A stretch of DNA of 64,000 nt from Piliocolobus tephrosceles (GCF_002776525.5 NC_045444.1:31582442-31646441), one strand, 5' to 3'; shown: positions 25,156 to 37,120, counted from the first letter of the stretch. A program made the numbers and translations. Notes: generated by a model from the letters alone, not told the origin.

Positions 25156-25769
25156 TTTTGTTTGACAAATAAAAACAGTATATATTTAAGGTTTACAATC
25201 CAATGATTTTATGTACATATACAATGTGAAAGGATTGTCACAATTAAGCTAATTATTATCTCTATCGCCTCACATAGTTAACCTTTTTGTGTGTGTGATG
25301 ATGATATTTAAGATTTGTTACAGCAAAATTCAAGTACACAATTCAATATTGTTAACTATAGTCACTGTGCTGTACACTAGATTTCCAGAATGCATCCATC
25401 TTGTAACTCAATGCTTGTACCCCTTGGTCAGCATGTCCCCATTTGTCTCCTCTTCTAGTCGCTGACAGCCATCATTCCACTCTGTTTCTGTAAGCGCAAC
25501 TTTTTAAGATTCCACGTATAAGTGAGACCATGTAGTATTTGTCTTTCTGTGTCCAGCTTATTTCACTTAGCATAATGTCCTACAAGTTCATCCACATTGT
25601 CAAAAATGGCAGAACTTAGTTTATTTTTAAGGCTGAATAATATTCTTAATTTTCTTAATTCATCTGTCAATATACGCTTTTGTTTCATAGCTTCACTATT
25701 GTGAATAATGCGGCAATGAACGTGGGAGTATGGGAGTACAGAAAGCTCTTCAAGACAGTGAATTTACAC

Positions 25770-26030
25770 ACACACATACATAGGTGAATTTATACACATA
25801 CACACACATATATATGTATATGCATGTGTGTGTCTATATATATATTCCAATTTTTCTTGCACATCACTGTTTTAACTACTCAGGGTCATTTTAGATTTGT
25901 ACAAATTTTAGGATTTTTTTCTACTTCTGAGAAAAATGTCATTAAAATGATGATACGTATTGCATCAAATATGTAAAACATATATATATATGTGTGTGTA
26001 ATATATGCATGTATATATATATATGCCCTG
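25770..26030. repeat. Microsatellites flanking an ectopic copy of L1-A ORF2 sequence
   Basis: CA/TA-rich runs (25770-25844 and 25978-26028) enclose 25845-25980, which matches 27362-27500 on the same strand at roughly 89% (my hand count, about 15 differences). The downstream copy stands in its proper place in ORF2; this one interrupts the L1 3' region, where the usual text would be the 'atatacccagtagtggg' neighbourhood. Confidence 0.85.
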
Positions 26031-26511
26031 AAGTGGTGAAGTGGGATTACTAGGTCATATGATAAAGTTTTAGGTTTTTTGAGGAATCTCCACAATGTTG
26101 GTGGAAATGTAAATTAAAAGAATCATTTTGTAAGTGATTCTATCAGTTTACATTTCCACCAACATTGTCCAAGGGCTCTTTAGTATTTACATTTTTACCA
26201 TCACTTGCTTTTTTTGACTTTCTGATAATTGCTATCCTAACAGGTATGATGAAGGAATATCTGTTTGTGGTTTCAATCTGAATTTCAATGGTTATTAGTG
26301 ATATTAAGCACTTTTTCATATACCTGTTGGCCATTTGTATCTCTTCTTTGGGGAAAAAAAAAAAAGTCTATTCAGATTCTTTGTCCAGTCTTTAATCATG
26401 TTACATGCTTTTGTGCTGTTGACTTGCATGAATTCCTTATATATTTTGGATATTAAACTGTTTTGGGTACATGATTTGCAAATATTTTGTCCTATCTATA
26501 AGTTGCCTTTT

Positions 26512-26815
26512 TTTTTTTTCCTTTTTGAGATGGAGTCTCGCTCCATCTCTGTTGCCTAGGCTGGAGTGCAGTGGCATGATCTCGGCTTACTGCAACCTCC
26601 GCCTCCCGGGTTCAAGCAATTCTCTGCCTCAGCCTCCTGAGTAGCTGGGATTACAGGTACCTCCCAAAATGCCCTGCTAATTTTTGTGTTTTTAGCAGAG
26701 ACAGGGTTTCACCATCTTCTCCAGACTGGTCTTGAACTCGTGACCTCATGATCCACCCACCTCGGCCTCCCAAAGTGCTGGGGTTACAGGCGTGAGCCAT
26801 TGTGCTAGCCAGCCG
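26512..26815 (-). mobile_element. Alu SINE (AluS-like) inside L1 A
   Basis: A reverse Alu with T-rich tail and complete dimer. It has a perfect 13-bp target duplication, taagttgcctttt at 26499-26511 and 26816-26828, and the L1 text resumes on the other side. Confidence 0.97.
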
Positions 26816-27185
26816 TAAGTTGCCTTTTAATTGTGTTGATTGTTTCTTTTGGTGAGAATAAACATTATAATTTGATGTGGCATAATTTGTAATATTTTTG
26901 CTTTTTGCTTTTTGTCTGTGCTTTTGAGGTCATATCCAAAAAATCTTTGCCCAAACAATGTCAAGGAACATTTTCCTATTTTTTACCTAGTAGTTTCACA
27001 GTGTCAGGTCTTAAATTTATTTCTTTAATACATTTTGAGTCGATTTTAGTGTATAGTATAAGATATGAGTCCAGTTCCATTCTTTTGCATATGGATATTC
27101 AACATATTTCCAACGTTATTTATTGAAGACATTATCCTTTACTCATTGTGTATTCTTGGAAGCTTTGTGGAAGACTAGTTGATTT

Positions 27186-27245
27186 TATATATATGTATAT
27201 GTATATGTATATGTATGTATATATATAGTGTATATACACATATCA
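27186..27245. repeat. (TATG)n/TA-rich microsatellite in L1 A
   Basis: Alternating tatatgta units lie about 120 bp before the donor-like segment at 27362. Confidence 0.9.
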
Positions 27246-29610
27246 CTTTGTGAGCTTTCTATTCTATTAGTATATGTGTTTGTGTTTGTTTTTATGGTAT
27301 TGTCATAATGTTTTGATTGCTATAGAGTTATAATTTAATTTGAAATCAGGATGTCTAGTGCTTCCAGTTGTTCTTGCACAACATTGTTTTAGCTATTCAG
27401 GGTCATTTTAGATTTGTACAAATTTTAGGATTTTTTTTTTCCACTTCTGAGAAAAATGTAATTAGAATTATGATAAGTATGGCATCAAATCTGTAAATCA
27501 CTTTAGTATAGAAATTTTAATAAAATTAATTCTTCCTATTTAGGAACGTGGAATATCTTTTCATTGATTTGTGTCTTTAATTTCTTTTATCCATGCTTTA
27601 TAGCTCTCAGTGCATAGATCTTTCACTTCCTTGGTTAAATTTATTCCTAAGTATTTTGCTCTTTTGATGCAATTGTAAACGGAATTGTTTTCTTAATTTC
27701 TTTTTCAGACAGTTTGCTGTTGGCGGATAGTGATGCAACAGAATTACAAATGTTTATTTTGTGCCCTGAAAATTTATTAAATTTGTTCATTAGATGTAAT
27801 AATTATTTGTTGGAGTCTTGAGGATTTTTCTCTACATAAAATAATGTCATCTGCAAACAAAGACATTTTATATCATCCTTTCCTATTTAGGTGATTTTAC
27901 TTCTTTTTCTTGCCTAATTGCTCTGGCTAGGATTTCTAGTACTATGTTGAATAGAAGTGGTGAGAGTGGAGATTCTTGTCTTATTACTGTTGTGAGAGGA
28001 AAAACTTTCAGTTTTTTTACCATTGACTATGATCTTGACTGTGAGATTGTCATATATGTCCTTTACTATGTTGAGGTATATTCTTTTATACCTATTTTGG
28101 TATAAAGGAATCCATAAGCGATGTTGGCCTGTAATTTACTTTGCTTCTCTGTTTGCAGTATCAGGGTAATGCTAGCCTTGACAAATAAGTTTGGAAGTAT
28201 TCAATCATCTTCAGTTTTGAGGGAGAGTGTGAGAAGGTTTGATGTTAATTCTTCTTTAAATGTTTGGTATAATACAACAGTGAAGCAATCTGGTCCTAGG
28301 CTTTTCTTTGTTGGGAGATTTTAAAATAATGATTTAATCTCCATACACATTACTGGCCTGTTTAGATTTTCCAATTCAGTGTAAATCAGCATCATGAAGG
28401 TTGCTAGGAATTTATTCATTTCTTGTAGGTATACAATTTTTTCACACGTAATTATTCCTAGTAGTTATTTGTATCGTCCTTTGTAGCTCTGTGTTATAAA
28501 TTATAAACTCTCCTATTTCATATCTGATTCTATTTATTTAAATCATTTCTTTTTTCCACCTAGTTTAACTAAAAGTTTGCCAGTTTTGCTTATCTTTTCA
28601 TAAAACCAACTTTGAATTTTAGTAATATTTTCTATTGTTTTGCCTCCATTTTATTCCAGTCTTTATTATTTTTTTCCTTCTGCTAAATTTAGGCTTACTC
28701 TGTTTTTTTGTTGTTGTTTTTTTCTTTTTTTCCAGTTCCTTTTGATGTAAAGTGACATCATTTATTGGAGAGCTTTCTTTTTTCTTTATGTAAGCAATCA
28801 TTACTATAAACATCTCTCTTTGAAATGCTTTTCCTGTATCCCACAAGTTTTAGTATGTTTTGTTTACATTTTTTCTTGTTTTGAGATATTTTTTATTTAA
28901 GTTTTCGTTTTTTTCTTGCCTGTTTTTGATACCTAGTTTCTTTTCATTCTTATTGGAAGAGATACTTGATATAACTTTAGTCTTCTTCAATGTTTAAAGA
29001 CATGTCTTCTGATCTAATATATGATTTATCCTGAAGAATGTTCTGAGTACACTTGAAAAAAAAGTATATTATGCTCCTATTGGATGAAATATTCTGTAAA
29101 TTTCTGTTAAGTTCCCTTAGTCTAAAATGTAGTTCAAGCTCAATGTTTTCTATTTGATTTTCTTTCAGGATGATGTATCCATTGTTGAAAGCCAGGTACT
29201 GAAGACCTCTACCATTACTGTATTATTGACTGTATCTCCTTCCTGAGTTGAATATATGCTTTACACATTAGATGCACTGGTGTTAGGTATATATATATTA
29301 TTACAATTGTTATACCCTCTTGATAAATTGATACCTTTATCATTATACAATAAACTTCTTTGTTTGTTGGGACACTTAACATCTATTTTGTCTGATATAA
29401 GAATGCCTACCCTGGTCTCTTTGATTTCCCATTTGCACATAGTATCTTATTCAATCTCTTCACTTTAAGCATATATATATATCCTTAAAGAAAAATTGAA
29501 ACCCTTGTAGGCAGCTTATAATTTATCTTGTCTTCTTTTTTCTTTTTCTTTTTTTTTTAATTATTATAAGTTCTAGGGTACATGTGCACAATGTGCAGGT
29601 TTGTTACATA

Positions 29611-30695
29611 TTGGGGGGAACCCCACCCCAGATATTCAACCTGGGTTCTTTTCTATTTCCCTAAGTGTTGGCTGGTCTGAGAAATAAAGGGAAAGAGTAC
29701 AAAAGAGAGAAATTTTAAAGTTGGGTGTCCGGGGGAGACATCACATGTCAGCAGGTTCCGTGATGTTCTCTGAGCCATAAAACCAGCAAGTTTTTATTAG
29801 CAATTTTCAAAGGGGAGGGAGTGCACAAATAGGATGTGGGTCACAGAGATCACATGATTCAAGGGCGACAAAAGATCACAAGGCAAATGGAGGCAGGGTG
29901 AGATCACAGGACCACAGGACGGGGCAAAATTAAAATTGCTAATGAAGTTTTGGGCATGCATTGTCATTGATAACATCTTACCAGGAAACAGGGTTTGAGA
30001 GCAGATAACCTGTCTGACCAAAATTTATTAAGCGGGATTTCCTCATCCTAATAAACCTGGGAGCGCAACAGGAGACCAGGGCTTATTTCATCCCTTCAGC
30101 TTTGACAGTAAAAGACAGCCACCCCTAAAACCACCATTTCAGAGGCCTACCCTCAGGGGCCATTCTCTTTCTCAAGGATGTTCCTTGCTGAGAAAAAGAA
30201 TTCAGTGATATCTCTCCTATTTGCTTTTGAAAGAAGAGAAATATGGCTCTATTCCACCTGGCTCACTGGCAGTCAGAGTTTAAGGTTATATCTCCCTTGT
30301 TTCCTGAACATTGCTGTTATCCTGTTCTTTTTTCAAGGTGCCCAGATTTCATATTGTTTAATCACACATGCTCTACAAAAAATTTGTGCAGTTAACGCAA
30401 TAATCACAGGGTCCTGAGGTGACATACCTCCTCCTCAGCTTAGGAAGACAATGGGATTAAGAGATTAAAGTAAAGACAGGCATAGGAAATCACAAGGCTA
30501 TTGACTGGGAAAGTGATAAGTGTCCATGAAATCTTCACAATTTATGTTCAGAGATTGCAGTAAAGACAGGCATAAGAAATTATAAAAGTATTAATTTGGG
30601 GAACTAATAAATGTCCATGAAATCTTCACAATTTATGTTCTTCTGCTGTGGCTTCAGCCGGTCCCTCTGTTCCGGATCCCTCACTTCCTGCAACA
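29611..30695 (-). mobile_element. Solo LTR, class II (HML/LTR13-like) endogenous retrovirus
   Basis: On the minus strand it starts tgttgcaggaagtgaggg and ends near ttccccccaa, with several AATAAA words toward its 3' side. Two similar segments near 30465-30550 and 30553-30641 form an internal duplication that I believe is normal for the family. A 6-bp word ttacat stands one base from each end (29604-29609 and 30697-30702), matching the 6-bp duplications made by betaretrovirus-like elements. L1 C text is continuous across it. No viral gene is left. The LTR13 name is from memory; another HML-group LTR is possible. Confidence 0.7.
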
Positions 30696-30779
30696 ATTAC
30701 ATGTGTATACCTATGCCATGTTGGTTTGCAGCACCCATTAATTTGTCATTTACATTAGGTATTTCTCCTAATGCCATCC

Positions 30780-30815
30780 CTACCCCCTCCCCCAACCCCA
30801 TGACAGGCCCCACTG
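30780..30815 (-). promoter_or_regulatory. G-rich tract of the L1 3' UTR (G-quadruplex motif)
   Basis: On the minus strand there are four G-runs of four or more (complement of cccctcccccaacccc and a further cccc). Such a tract is a known property of primate L1 3' UTRs. Confidence 0.75.
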
Positions 30816-30854
30816 TGTGATGTTCCCCACCCTGTGTCCAAGTGTTCTCATTGT

Positions 30855-33800
30855 TCAATTCCCACCTGTGAGTGAGAACATGAGGTGTTTGGTTTTCTGT
30901 CCTTGCGATAGTTTGCTGAGAATGATGCCTTTCAGCTTCATTCATGTTGCTACAAAGGACATGAACTCATCCATTTTATGGCTAGATAGTATTCCATGGT
31001 GTATATGTGCCACATTTTCTTAAGCCAGTCTATCATTGATTGACATTTGGGTTGGTTCCAAGTTTTTCCTATTGTGAATAGTGCCACAATAAACATACAT
31101 ATGCATATGTCTTTATAGCAGCATGATTTATAATCCTTCGGGTATGTATATACCCAGTAATGGGATAACTGGGTCAAATGGTATTTCTAGTTCTAGATCC
31201 TGGAGGAATCACCACACTGTCTTCCACAATGGTTAAACTAGTTTACACTCCCATTAACAGTGTAAAAGTGTTCCTATTTCTCCACATCCCCCCCAGTACC
31301 TGTTGTTTCCTGACTTTTTAATGATCACCATTTTAACTGGTGTGAGATGGTATCTCATTGTGGTTTTGATTTGCATTTCTCCGATGGCCAGTGATGATGA
31401 GCTTTCTCTCATGTGTCTGTTGGCTGCATAAATGTCTTCTTTTGAGAAGTGTCTGTTCATATCCTTTGCCCACTTTTTGATAGGGTTGTTTGATTTTTTC
31501 TTGTAAATTTGTTTGAGTTCTTTGTAGGTTCTGGATATTAGCCCTTTGTCAGATGAGTAGATTGTAAAAATTTTCTCCCATTCTGTAGGTTGCCTGTTCA
31601 CTCTGATAGTAGCTTCTTTTGCTGTGAAGAAACTCCTTAGTTTAACTAGATCCCATTTCTCTATTTTGGCATTTGTTGCCATTGCTTTTGGTGTCTTAGT
31701 CATGAAGTCCTTGCCCATGCCTATGTCCTGAATGGTATTGCATAGGTTTTCTTCTAGGGTTTTTATGGTTTTAGGTCTAACGTTTAAGTCTTTAATCCAT
31801 CTTGAATTAATTTTTGTATAAGGTGTAAGGAAGGGATCCAGTTTCAACTTTCTACATATGACTAGCCAGTTTTCCCAGAACCATTTATTAAATAGGGAAT
31901 CCTTTCCCCATTTCTTGTTTCTGTCAGGTTTGTCAAAGATCAGATGGTTGTAGATGTATGGTATTATTTATGAGGCCTGTGTTCTGTTCCATTGGTCTAT
32001 ATCTCTGTTTTGGTGCCAGTGCCGTGCTGTTTTGGTTACTGTAGCCTTGTAGTAGAGTTTGAAGTCAGGTAGCGTGATGCCTCCAGCTTTGATTTTTTTG
32101 TTTGTTTGTTTTGTTTTTGTTTTTGCTTAGGATTGTCTTGTCAATGTGAGCTCTTTTTTGATTCCACATAAACTTTAAAGTAGTTTTTTTCCAATTATGT
32201 GAAGAAAGTCATTGGTAGGTTGATGGGGATGGCACTGAATCTACAAATTACCTTGGGCAGTATGTCCATTTTCACAATATTGATTCTTCTTATCCATGAG
32301 AGTGGAACGTTCTTCCATTTGTTTGTGTCCTCTTTTATTTCACTGAGCAGTGGTTTGTAGTTCTCCTTGAAGAGGTCCTTCACATCCCTTGTAAGTTGAA
32401 TTCCTAGGTATTTTATTCTATTTGAAGCAATTGTGAATGGGAGTTCACTCATGATTTGGCTTTCTGTTTGCCTATTATTGGTGTATAGGAATGCTTGTGA
32501 TTTTTACATATTGATTTTGCATCCTGCGACTTTGCTGAAGTTGCTTATCAGCTTAAGGAGATTTTGGGCTGAGATGATGGGGTTTTCTAAATATACAATC
32601 ATGACATCTGCAATCAGGGACAATTTGACGTCCTCTTTTCCTAATTGGATACCCTTTATTTCTTTCTCCTGCCTGATTGCCCTGACCAGAACTTCCAACA
32701 CTATGTTGAATAGGAGTGTTGAGAGAGGGCATCCTTGTCATATGCCAGTTTTCAAAGGGCATGCTTCCACTTCAGTATGATATTCACTGTGGGTTTATCA
32801 TAAATAACACATTATTATTTTGAGATACATTCCATCAATATCTAGTTTATTGAGAGTTTTTAGCATGAAGGGCTGCTGAATTTTGTTGAAGGCCTTTTCT
32901 GCATCTATTGAGATAATCTTGTGGGTTTTGTCTTCGTTTCTGTTTATATGATGGATTATGTTTATTGATTTGCATATGTTGAAGCAGTCTTGCATCATAG
33001 GGATGAAGCCAACTTGATCGTGTTGGATAAGCTTTTTGATGTGCTTCTGGATTCAGTTTCCCAGTATTTTATTGAGGATTTTTTGCATTGATGTTCCTCA
33101 GGGATATTGGTCTAAAATTCTCTTTTTTGTGTGTGTCTCTGCCAGGCTTTGGTATCAGGATGATGCTGCTCTCGTAAAATGAGTTGGGGAGGATTCCTTC
33201 TTTTTCTACTGACTGGAATAGTTTCAGAAGGAATGGTACCAGCTCCTCTCTGTACCTCTGGTAGAATTCAGCTGTGAATTGGTCTGGTCCTGGACTTTTT
33301 TTGGCTGGTAGGCTATTAATTGATGCCTCAATTTCAGAGCGTGCTATTGGTCTATTCAGGGATTCAACTTCTTCCTGGTTTAGTCTTGGGAGGGTGTATG
33401 TGTTAGGAATTTATCCATTTCTTCTAGATTTTCTAGTTTATTTGCATAGAGGATTTTATAATGTTCTCTGATGGTAGTTTGTATTTCTGTGGAATTGGTA
33501 GTGATATCCCCTTTAGCATTTTTTATTGCATGTATTTGATTCTTCTCTCTTTTCTTCTTTATTAGTCTTGCTAGTGGTCTATCAACTCTGCTGATCTTTT
33601 TGAAAAACCAGATCCTGGATTCATTGATTTTTTGAAGGTTTTTTTTTGTTTGTTTGTTTCTATCTCTTTGAGTTCTGCACTGATCTTAGTTATTTCTTGT
33701 CTTCTGCTAGCTTTTGAATGTGTTTCCTCTTGCTTCTCTAGTTCTTTTAATTGTGCTGTTAGGGTGTCGATTTTAGATCTTTTCTGCTTTCTCTTGTGGT

Positions 33801-34707
33801 CCTTTAGTGCTATAAATTTCCCTCTACACACTTCTTTAAATGTGTCACAGAGATTCTGGTAACTTGTGTCTTTTTCTTATTGGTTTCAAAGAACATCTTA
33901 TTTCTGTCTTCATTTTGTTATTTACCCAGTAGTCATTCAGGAGCAGATTGTTCAGTTTCCATGTAGTTGTGTGGTTTTGAGTCAGTTTCTTAATCCTGAG
34001 TTCTAATTTGATTGCACTGTAGTCTGAGAGACAGTTTGTTATAATTTCTGTTATTTTACATTTGCTGAGGAGTGCTTTACTTCCAACTGTGTGGTCAATT
34101 TTGGAGTAAGTGTGATGTGGTGCTGAGAAGAATGTATCTTCTGTTGATTTGGAGTGGAGAGTTCTGTAGATGTCTATTAACTCCACTTGGTGCAGAGCTG
34201 AGTTCAAGTCCCGGATATCCTTGTTAACTTTTTGCCTCATTGATCTGTCTAATATTGACAGTGGGGCATTAAAATCTCCCATTATTATTGTGTGGCAGTC
34301 TAAGTATCTTTGTAGGTCTCTCCGGACTTGCTTTCTGAATCTGGGTGCTCCTGTATTGTGTGTATATATATTTAGGATAGTTAGCTCTTCTTGTGCATTG
34401 ATCCCTTTACCATCATGCAATGACCTTCTTTGTCTCTTTTGATTTTTGTTGGTTTAAAGTCTGTTTTATCAGAGACTAGGATTGCAACCTTGCTTTTTTT
34501 TTGTTTTCCATTTACTTGGTAGATCTTCCACCATCCCTTTATTTTGAGCCTATATGTATCTCTGCATGTGAGATGGGTCTCCTGAATACAGCACACTGAT
34601 GGGTCTTGACTCTTTATCCAATTTGCCAGTCTGTGTCTTTTAATTGGGGCATTCAGCTCATTCACATTTAAGGTTAATATTGTTTTGTGTGAATTTGATT
34701 CTGTCAT
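30855..34707 (-). pseudogene. LINE-1 element C ORF2 (endonuclease/reverse transcriptase), broken
   Basis: ORF2 encodes the L1 replicase: an APE-type endonuclease, then reverse transcriptase, then a cysteine-rich C-terminus. Here the start methionine is at 34707 (MTESNSHKTILTLNVN), and endonuclease text is seen in 34381-34707 and 33845-34420 (including the NTGAPRF and IMGDFNAPLS segments). Reverse-transcriptase text follows in fragments at 32195-33000, and the C-terminal part at 31254-31847 and 30950-31177. The original stop is tca (30855-30857 on +). The frame is cut by several shifts and stops, one of them a TAA in place of a Trp codon after LLHC (31254-31256). The length, about 3.85 kb, is close to normal, so loss is by point change and small indels. 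Confidence 0.9.
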
Positions 34708-34770
34708 TATGATATTAGCTGGTTATTTTTCTCACTAGTTGATGCAGTTTCTTCCTAGCATTGATGGTCT

Positions 34771-35781
34771 TTACACTTTGACCTGTTTTTGCTGTGGGTG
34801 GTACTGGTTGTTTCTTTCCATGTTTAGTGCTTCCTTCAGGAACTCTTGTAAGGTAGGCCTGTTGGTGACAAAATCTCTCAGCATTTGCTTTTCTGTAAAG
34901 GATTTTATTTCTCCTTCACTTATGAAGCTTAGTTTGACAGGATATGAAATTCTGAGTTGAAAATTCTTTTCTTTAAGAATGTTGAGTATTGGCCCCCACT
35001 CTCTTCTGGCTTGTAGAGTTTCTGCTGAGCGACCCGCTGTTATTCTGGTGGGCTTCCTTTTGTGGGTAACCTGACCTTTCTGTCTGGCTGCCCTTAGCAT
35101 TTTTTCCTTCATTTCAGTTTGGTGAATCTGACAATTATAAGTTTTGGGGTTGCTGTTCTTGAGGAGTGTCTTTGTGGCATTCTCTGTATTTTCTGAGTTT
35201 GAGTGTTGGCCTGCCTTGCTACTCTGGGGAAGTTTTCCTGGATAATATCCTGAAGAGTGTTTTCCAACTTGGTTCCATTTTCCCCAGCATTTTCAGGTAC
35301 ACCAATCAAACGTAGATTTGTTCTTTTCACGTAGTCCCATATTTCTTGGAGGCTTTGTTTCTTTTCATTCTTTTTCCTCTAAACTTCTCTTCTCACTTCA
35401 TTTCATTAATCTGATCTTCAATCACTGATACCCTTTCTTCCACTTGATCAAATCAGCTACTGAAGCTTGTGCATGCATAACGTAGTTCCCGTGCTGCATG
35501 CATCACGTAGTTCTCGTGCCATGGTTTTCAGCTCCACCAGCTCATTTAAGGTCTCCTCTACTCTGTTTATTCTAGTTAGCCATTCATCTAATCTTTTTTT
35601 TAAGGTTTTTAGCTTCTTTGCGATAGGTTTGAGCATTCTCCTTTAGCTCAGAGAAGTTTGTTATTACTGATCTTCTGAAGCCTACTTCTGTCGACTCGTC
35701 AAAGTCATTCTCCATCCTGCTTAGTTCCACTACTGGTGAGGAGCTGCAATACTTTGGAGGAGTCCCCTGGTTTCTCCCTAT
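34771..35781 (-). pseudogene. LINE-1 element C ORF1 (RNA-binding chaperone), broken
   Basis: ORF1 makes a trimeric coiled-coil RNA-binding protein that packages L1 RNA. The C-terminal domain is seen at 34771-35112 (REWGPILNILKEKNFQ, ending in a stop 63 bp before ORF2) and the middle domain at 35109-35330 (NLRLIGVPENAGENGTKLEN). The expected start codon appears as ATA (tat at 35779-35781 on +), by analogy with the usual position beside 'ctttgt.gttttatctac'. A 25-bp tandem duplication at 35471-35520 in the coiled-coil part shifts the frame. Confidence 0.85.
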
Positions 35782-35789
35782 CTTTGTTG

Positions 35790-36811
35790 TTTTATCTACT
35801 TCTGGTCTTTCATGATGGTGACCGACAGATGGGGTTTTGGTGTGGATGTCTTCTTTGTTGATGCTGATGCTATTCCTTTCTGTTTGTTAGTTTTCCTTCT
35901 AACAGTCAGCACCTTCAGCTGCAGGTCTGTTGGAGTTTGCTTAAGGTATACTCCAGACCCTGTTTTCCTGGGTATCACCAGTGGAGGCTGCAGAACAGCA
36001 AATATTACAGAACAGCAAAGGTTGCTGCCTGATTCTTCCTCTGAAAGCTTTGTGTCAGAGGGATACCAGGCTGCATGAGGTGTCAGTTGGACCCTACTGG
36101 AAGATGTCTTCCAGTTGGGTTACTCAGTGGTCAGGGACCCACTTGAGGAGCAGCCTGTGTTCTCAGATCTCAAACTCTGTGCTCGGAGAACCACTACTCA
36201 CTTCAAAGCTGTCAGACAGGGACGTTTAAGTTTGCAGAAGTTTCTGCTGCCTTTTGTTCAACTGTGTCCTGCCCCCAGAGATGGAGTCTACAGAAGCAGG
36301 CAGGCCTCATTGAGCTGCAGTGGGCTCCACCCAGTTCAAGCTTCCCACCACTTTGTTTACCTAGTCAAACCTCAGCAATGGTGGACACCCTTCCCCCAGC
36401 CTCGCTGCTGCCTCGCAGTTTGATCTTAGAATGCTGTGCTAACAGTGAGCAAGGCTCTGTGGGAGTGGGACCCATGGATCCAGGCACAGGATATAATCTC
36501 CTGGTATGCCATTTGCTAAGACCATTGGAAAATATTCCCACAGTATTAGGGTGGAAGTGTCCCAATTTTCCAAGTACCATCCATCGTGGTTTCCCTTGGC
36601 TAGGAAAGGGAATTCCCTGGCCCCTTGCACTTCCTGGGTGAGGCAATGCCTCGCCCTGCTTTGGCTCACACTCCGTGGGCTGTACCCACTGTCCAACAAG
36701 TCCCAGTGAGATGAACCCTCTACCTCAGTTGGAAATGCAGAAATCACCCATCTTCTCCTCCACTCACACTGGGAGCCGTAGACTGGAGCTGTTCCTATTC
36801 GGCCATCTTGG
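35790..36811 (-). promoter_or_regulatory. LINE-1 element C 5' UTR with internal promoter
   Basis: About 1 kb, less AT-rich than its surroundings, matching the L1PA 5' UTR. The first bases keep the YY1 site (ggccatcttg at 36801-36810), which positions transcription starts in L1. The L1 sense promoter would drive transcription to the left; the known antisense promoter would drive it to the right. Activity cannot be judged from sequence. Confidence 0.8.
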
Positions 36812-36819
36812 ACAGAGGA

Positions 36820-37110
36820 TCTTTTTTTTGAAACAAAGTCTCATTCTGTCACCCAGGCTGGAGTGAACTGGCACAATTTCAGCTCATTGCAACCTTCAGC
36901 TCCTGGGTTCAAGCAATTCTCCTGCCCCAGCCTCCTGAGTAGCTGTGATTACAGGTGCACGCCACCACGTCTGGCTAATTTTTGTGTTTTTAGTGAGATG
37001 GGGTTTCACCATGTTGGTCAGGTTGGTCTTGAAATCCTGACCTCATGATCCACCCACCTCAGCCTCCCAAAGTGCTGGGATCACAGGCACGAGCCACGGC
37101 GCCTGACCCC
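36820..37110 (-). mobile_element. Alu SINE between the 5' end of L1 C and its target repeat
   Basis: A reverse Alu with only eight Ts as tail, complete to its 5' end at 'ggcgcctgacc'. It is followed at once by tctttttctt, the outer target repeat of L1 C. On the L1 side, about nine bases (gacagagga) separate it from the L1 5' end. Same orientation as the L1. See findings for the alternatives. Confidence 0.93.
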
Positions 37111-37120
37111 TCTTTTTCTT

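Larger units (their letters stand above)
25160..29540 (-). mobile_element. LINE-1 element A (L1M type): 3' end and most of ORF2
   Basis: Reverse-oriented L1: the 3' UTR/ORF2 end comes first ('tataagtgagaccatgtagtatttg', 'cttatttcacttagcataatgtcc'), followed by reverse-transcriptase regions up to 29540, where element C breaks in. The sequence continues at 37121 and 45255. After removing inserts, A sums to about 6.3 kb and reaches a 5' end, so it looks full length. It is the oldest of the nest because B and C both lie inside it. The reading frames are heavily broken. Confidence 0.9.
29551..36811 (-). mobile_element. LINE-1 element C (L1PA type), full length, nested in A
   Basis: Reading on the minus strand: a 5' UTR beginning at the YY1-type start sequence caagatggcc (36801-36810), ORF1, a 63-bp spacer, ORF2, a short 3' UTR with a G-rich tract, and an A-tail at 29551. 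About 6.2 kb remain after removing the LTR at 29611-30695, the normal full length. The 10-bp word tctttttctt stands at 29541-29550 and again at 37111-37120 and is the likely target duplication, but an Alu lies between the L1 5' end and the second copy. Many stops and frameshifts make it incapable of coding a full protein. Confidence 0.92.

Noticed and set aside
31254..31847. 197-codon frame as a host gene
   Set aside because: Its text (SPYTKINSRWIKDLNVRPK type) is L1 ORF2; it is part of a broken transposon gene.
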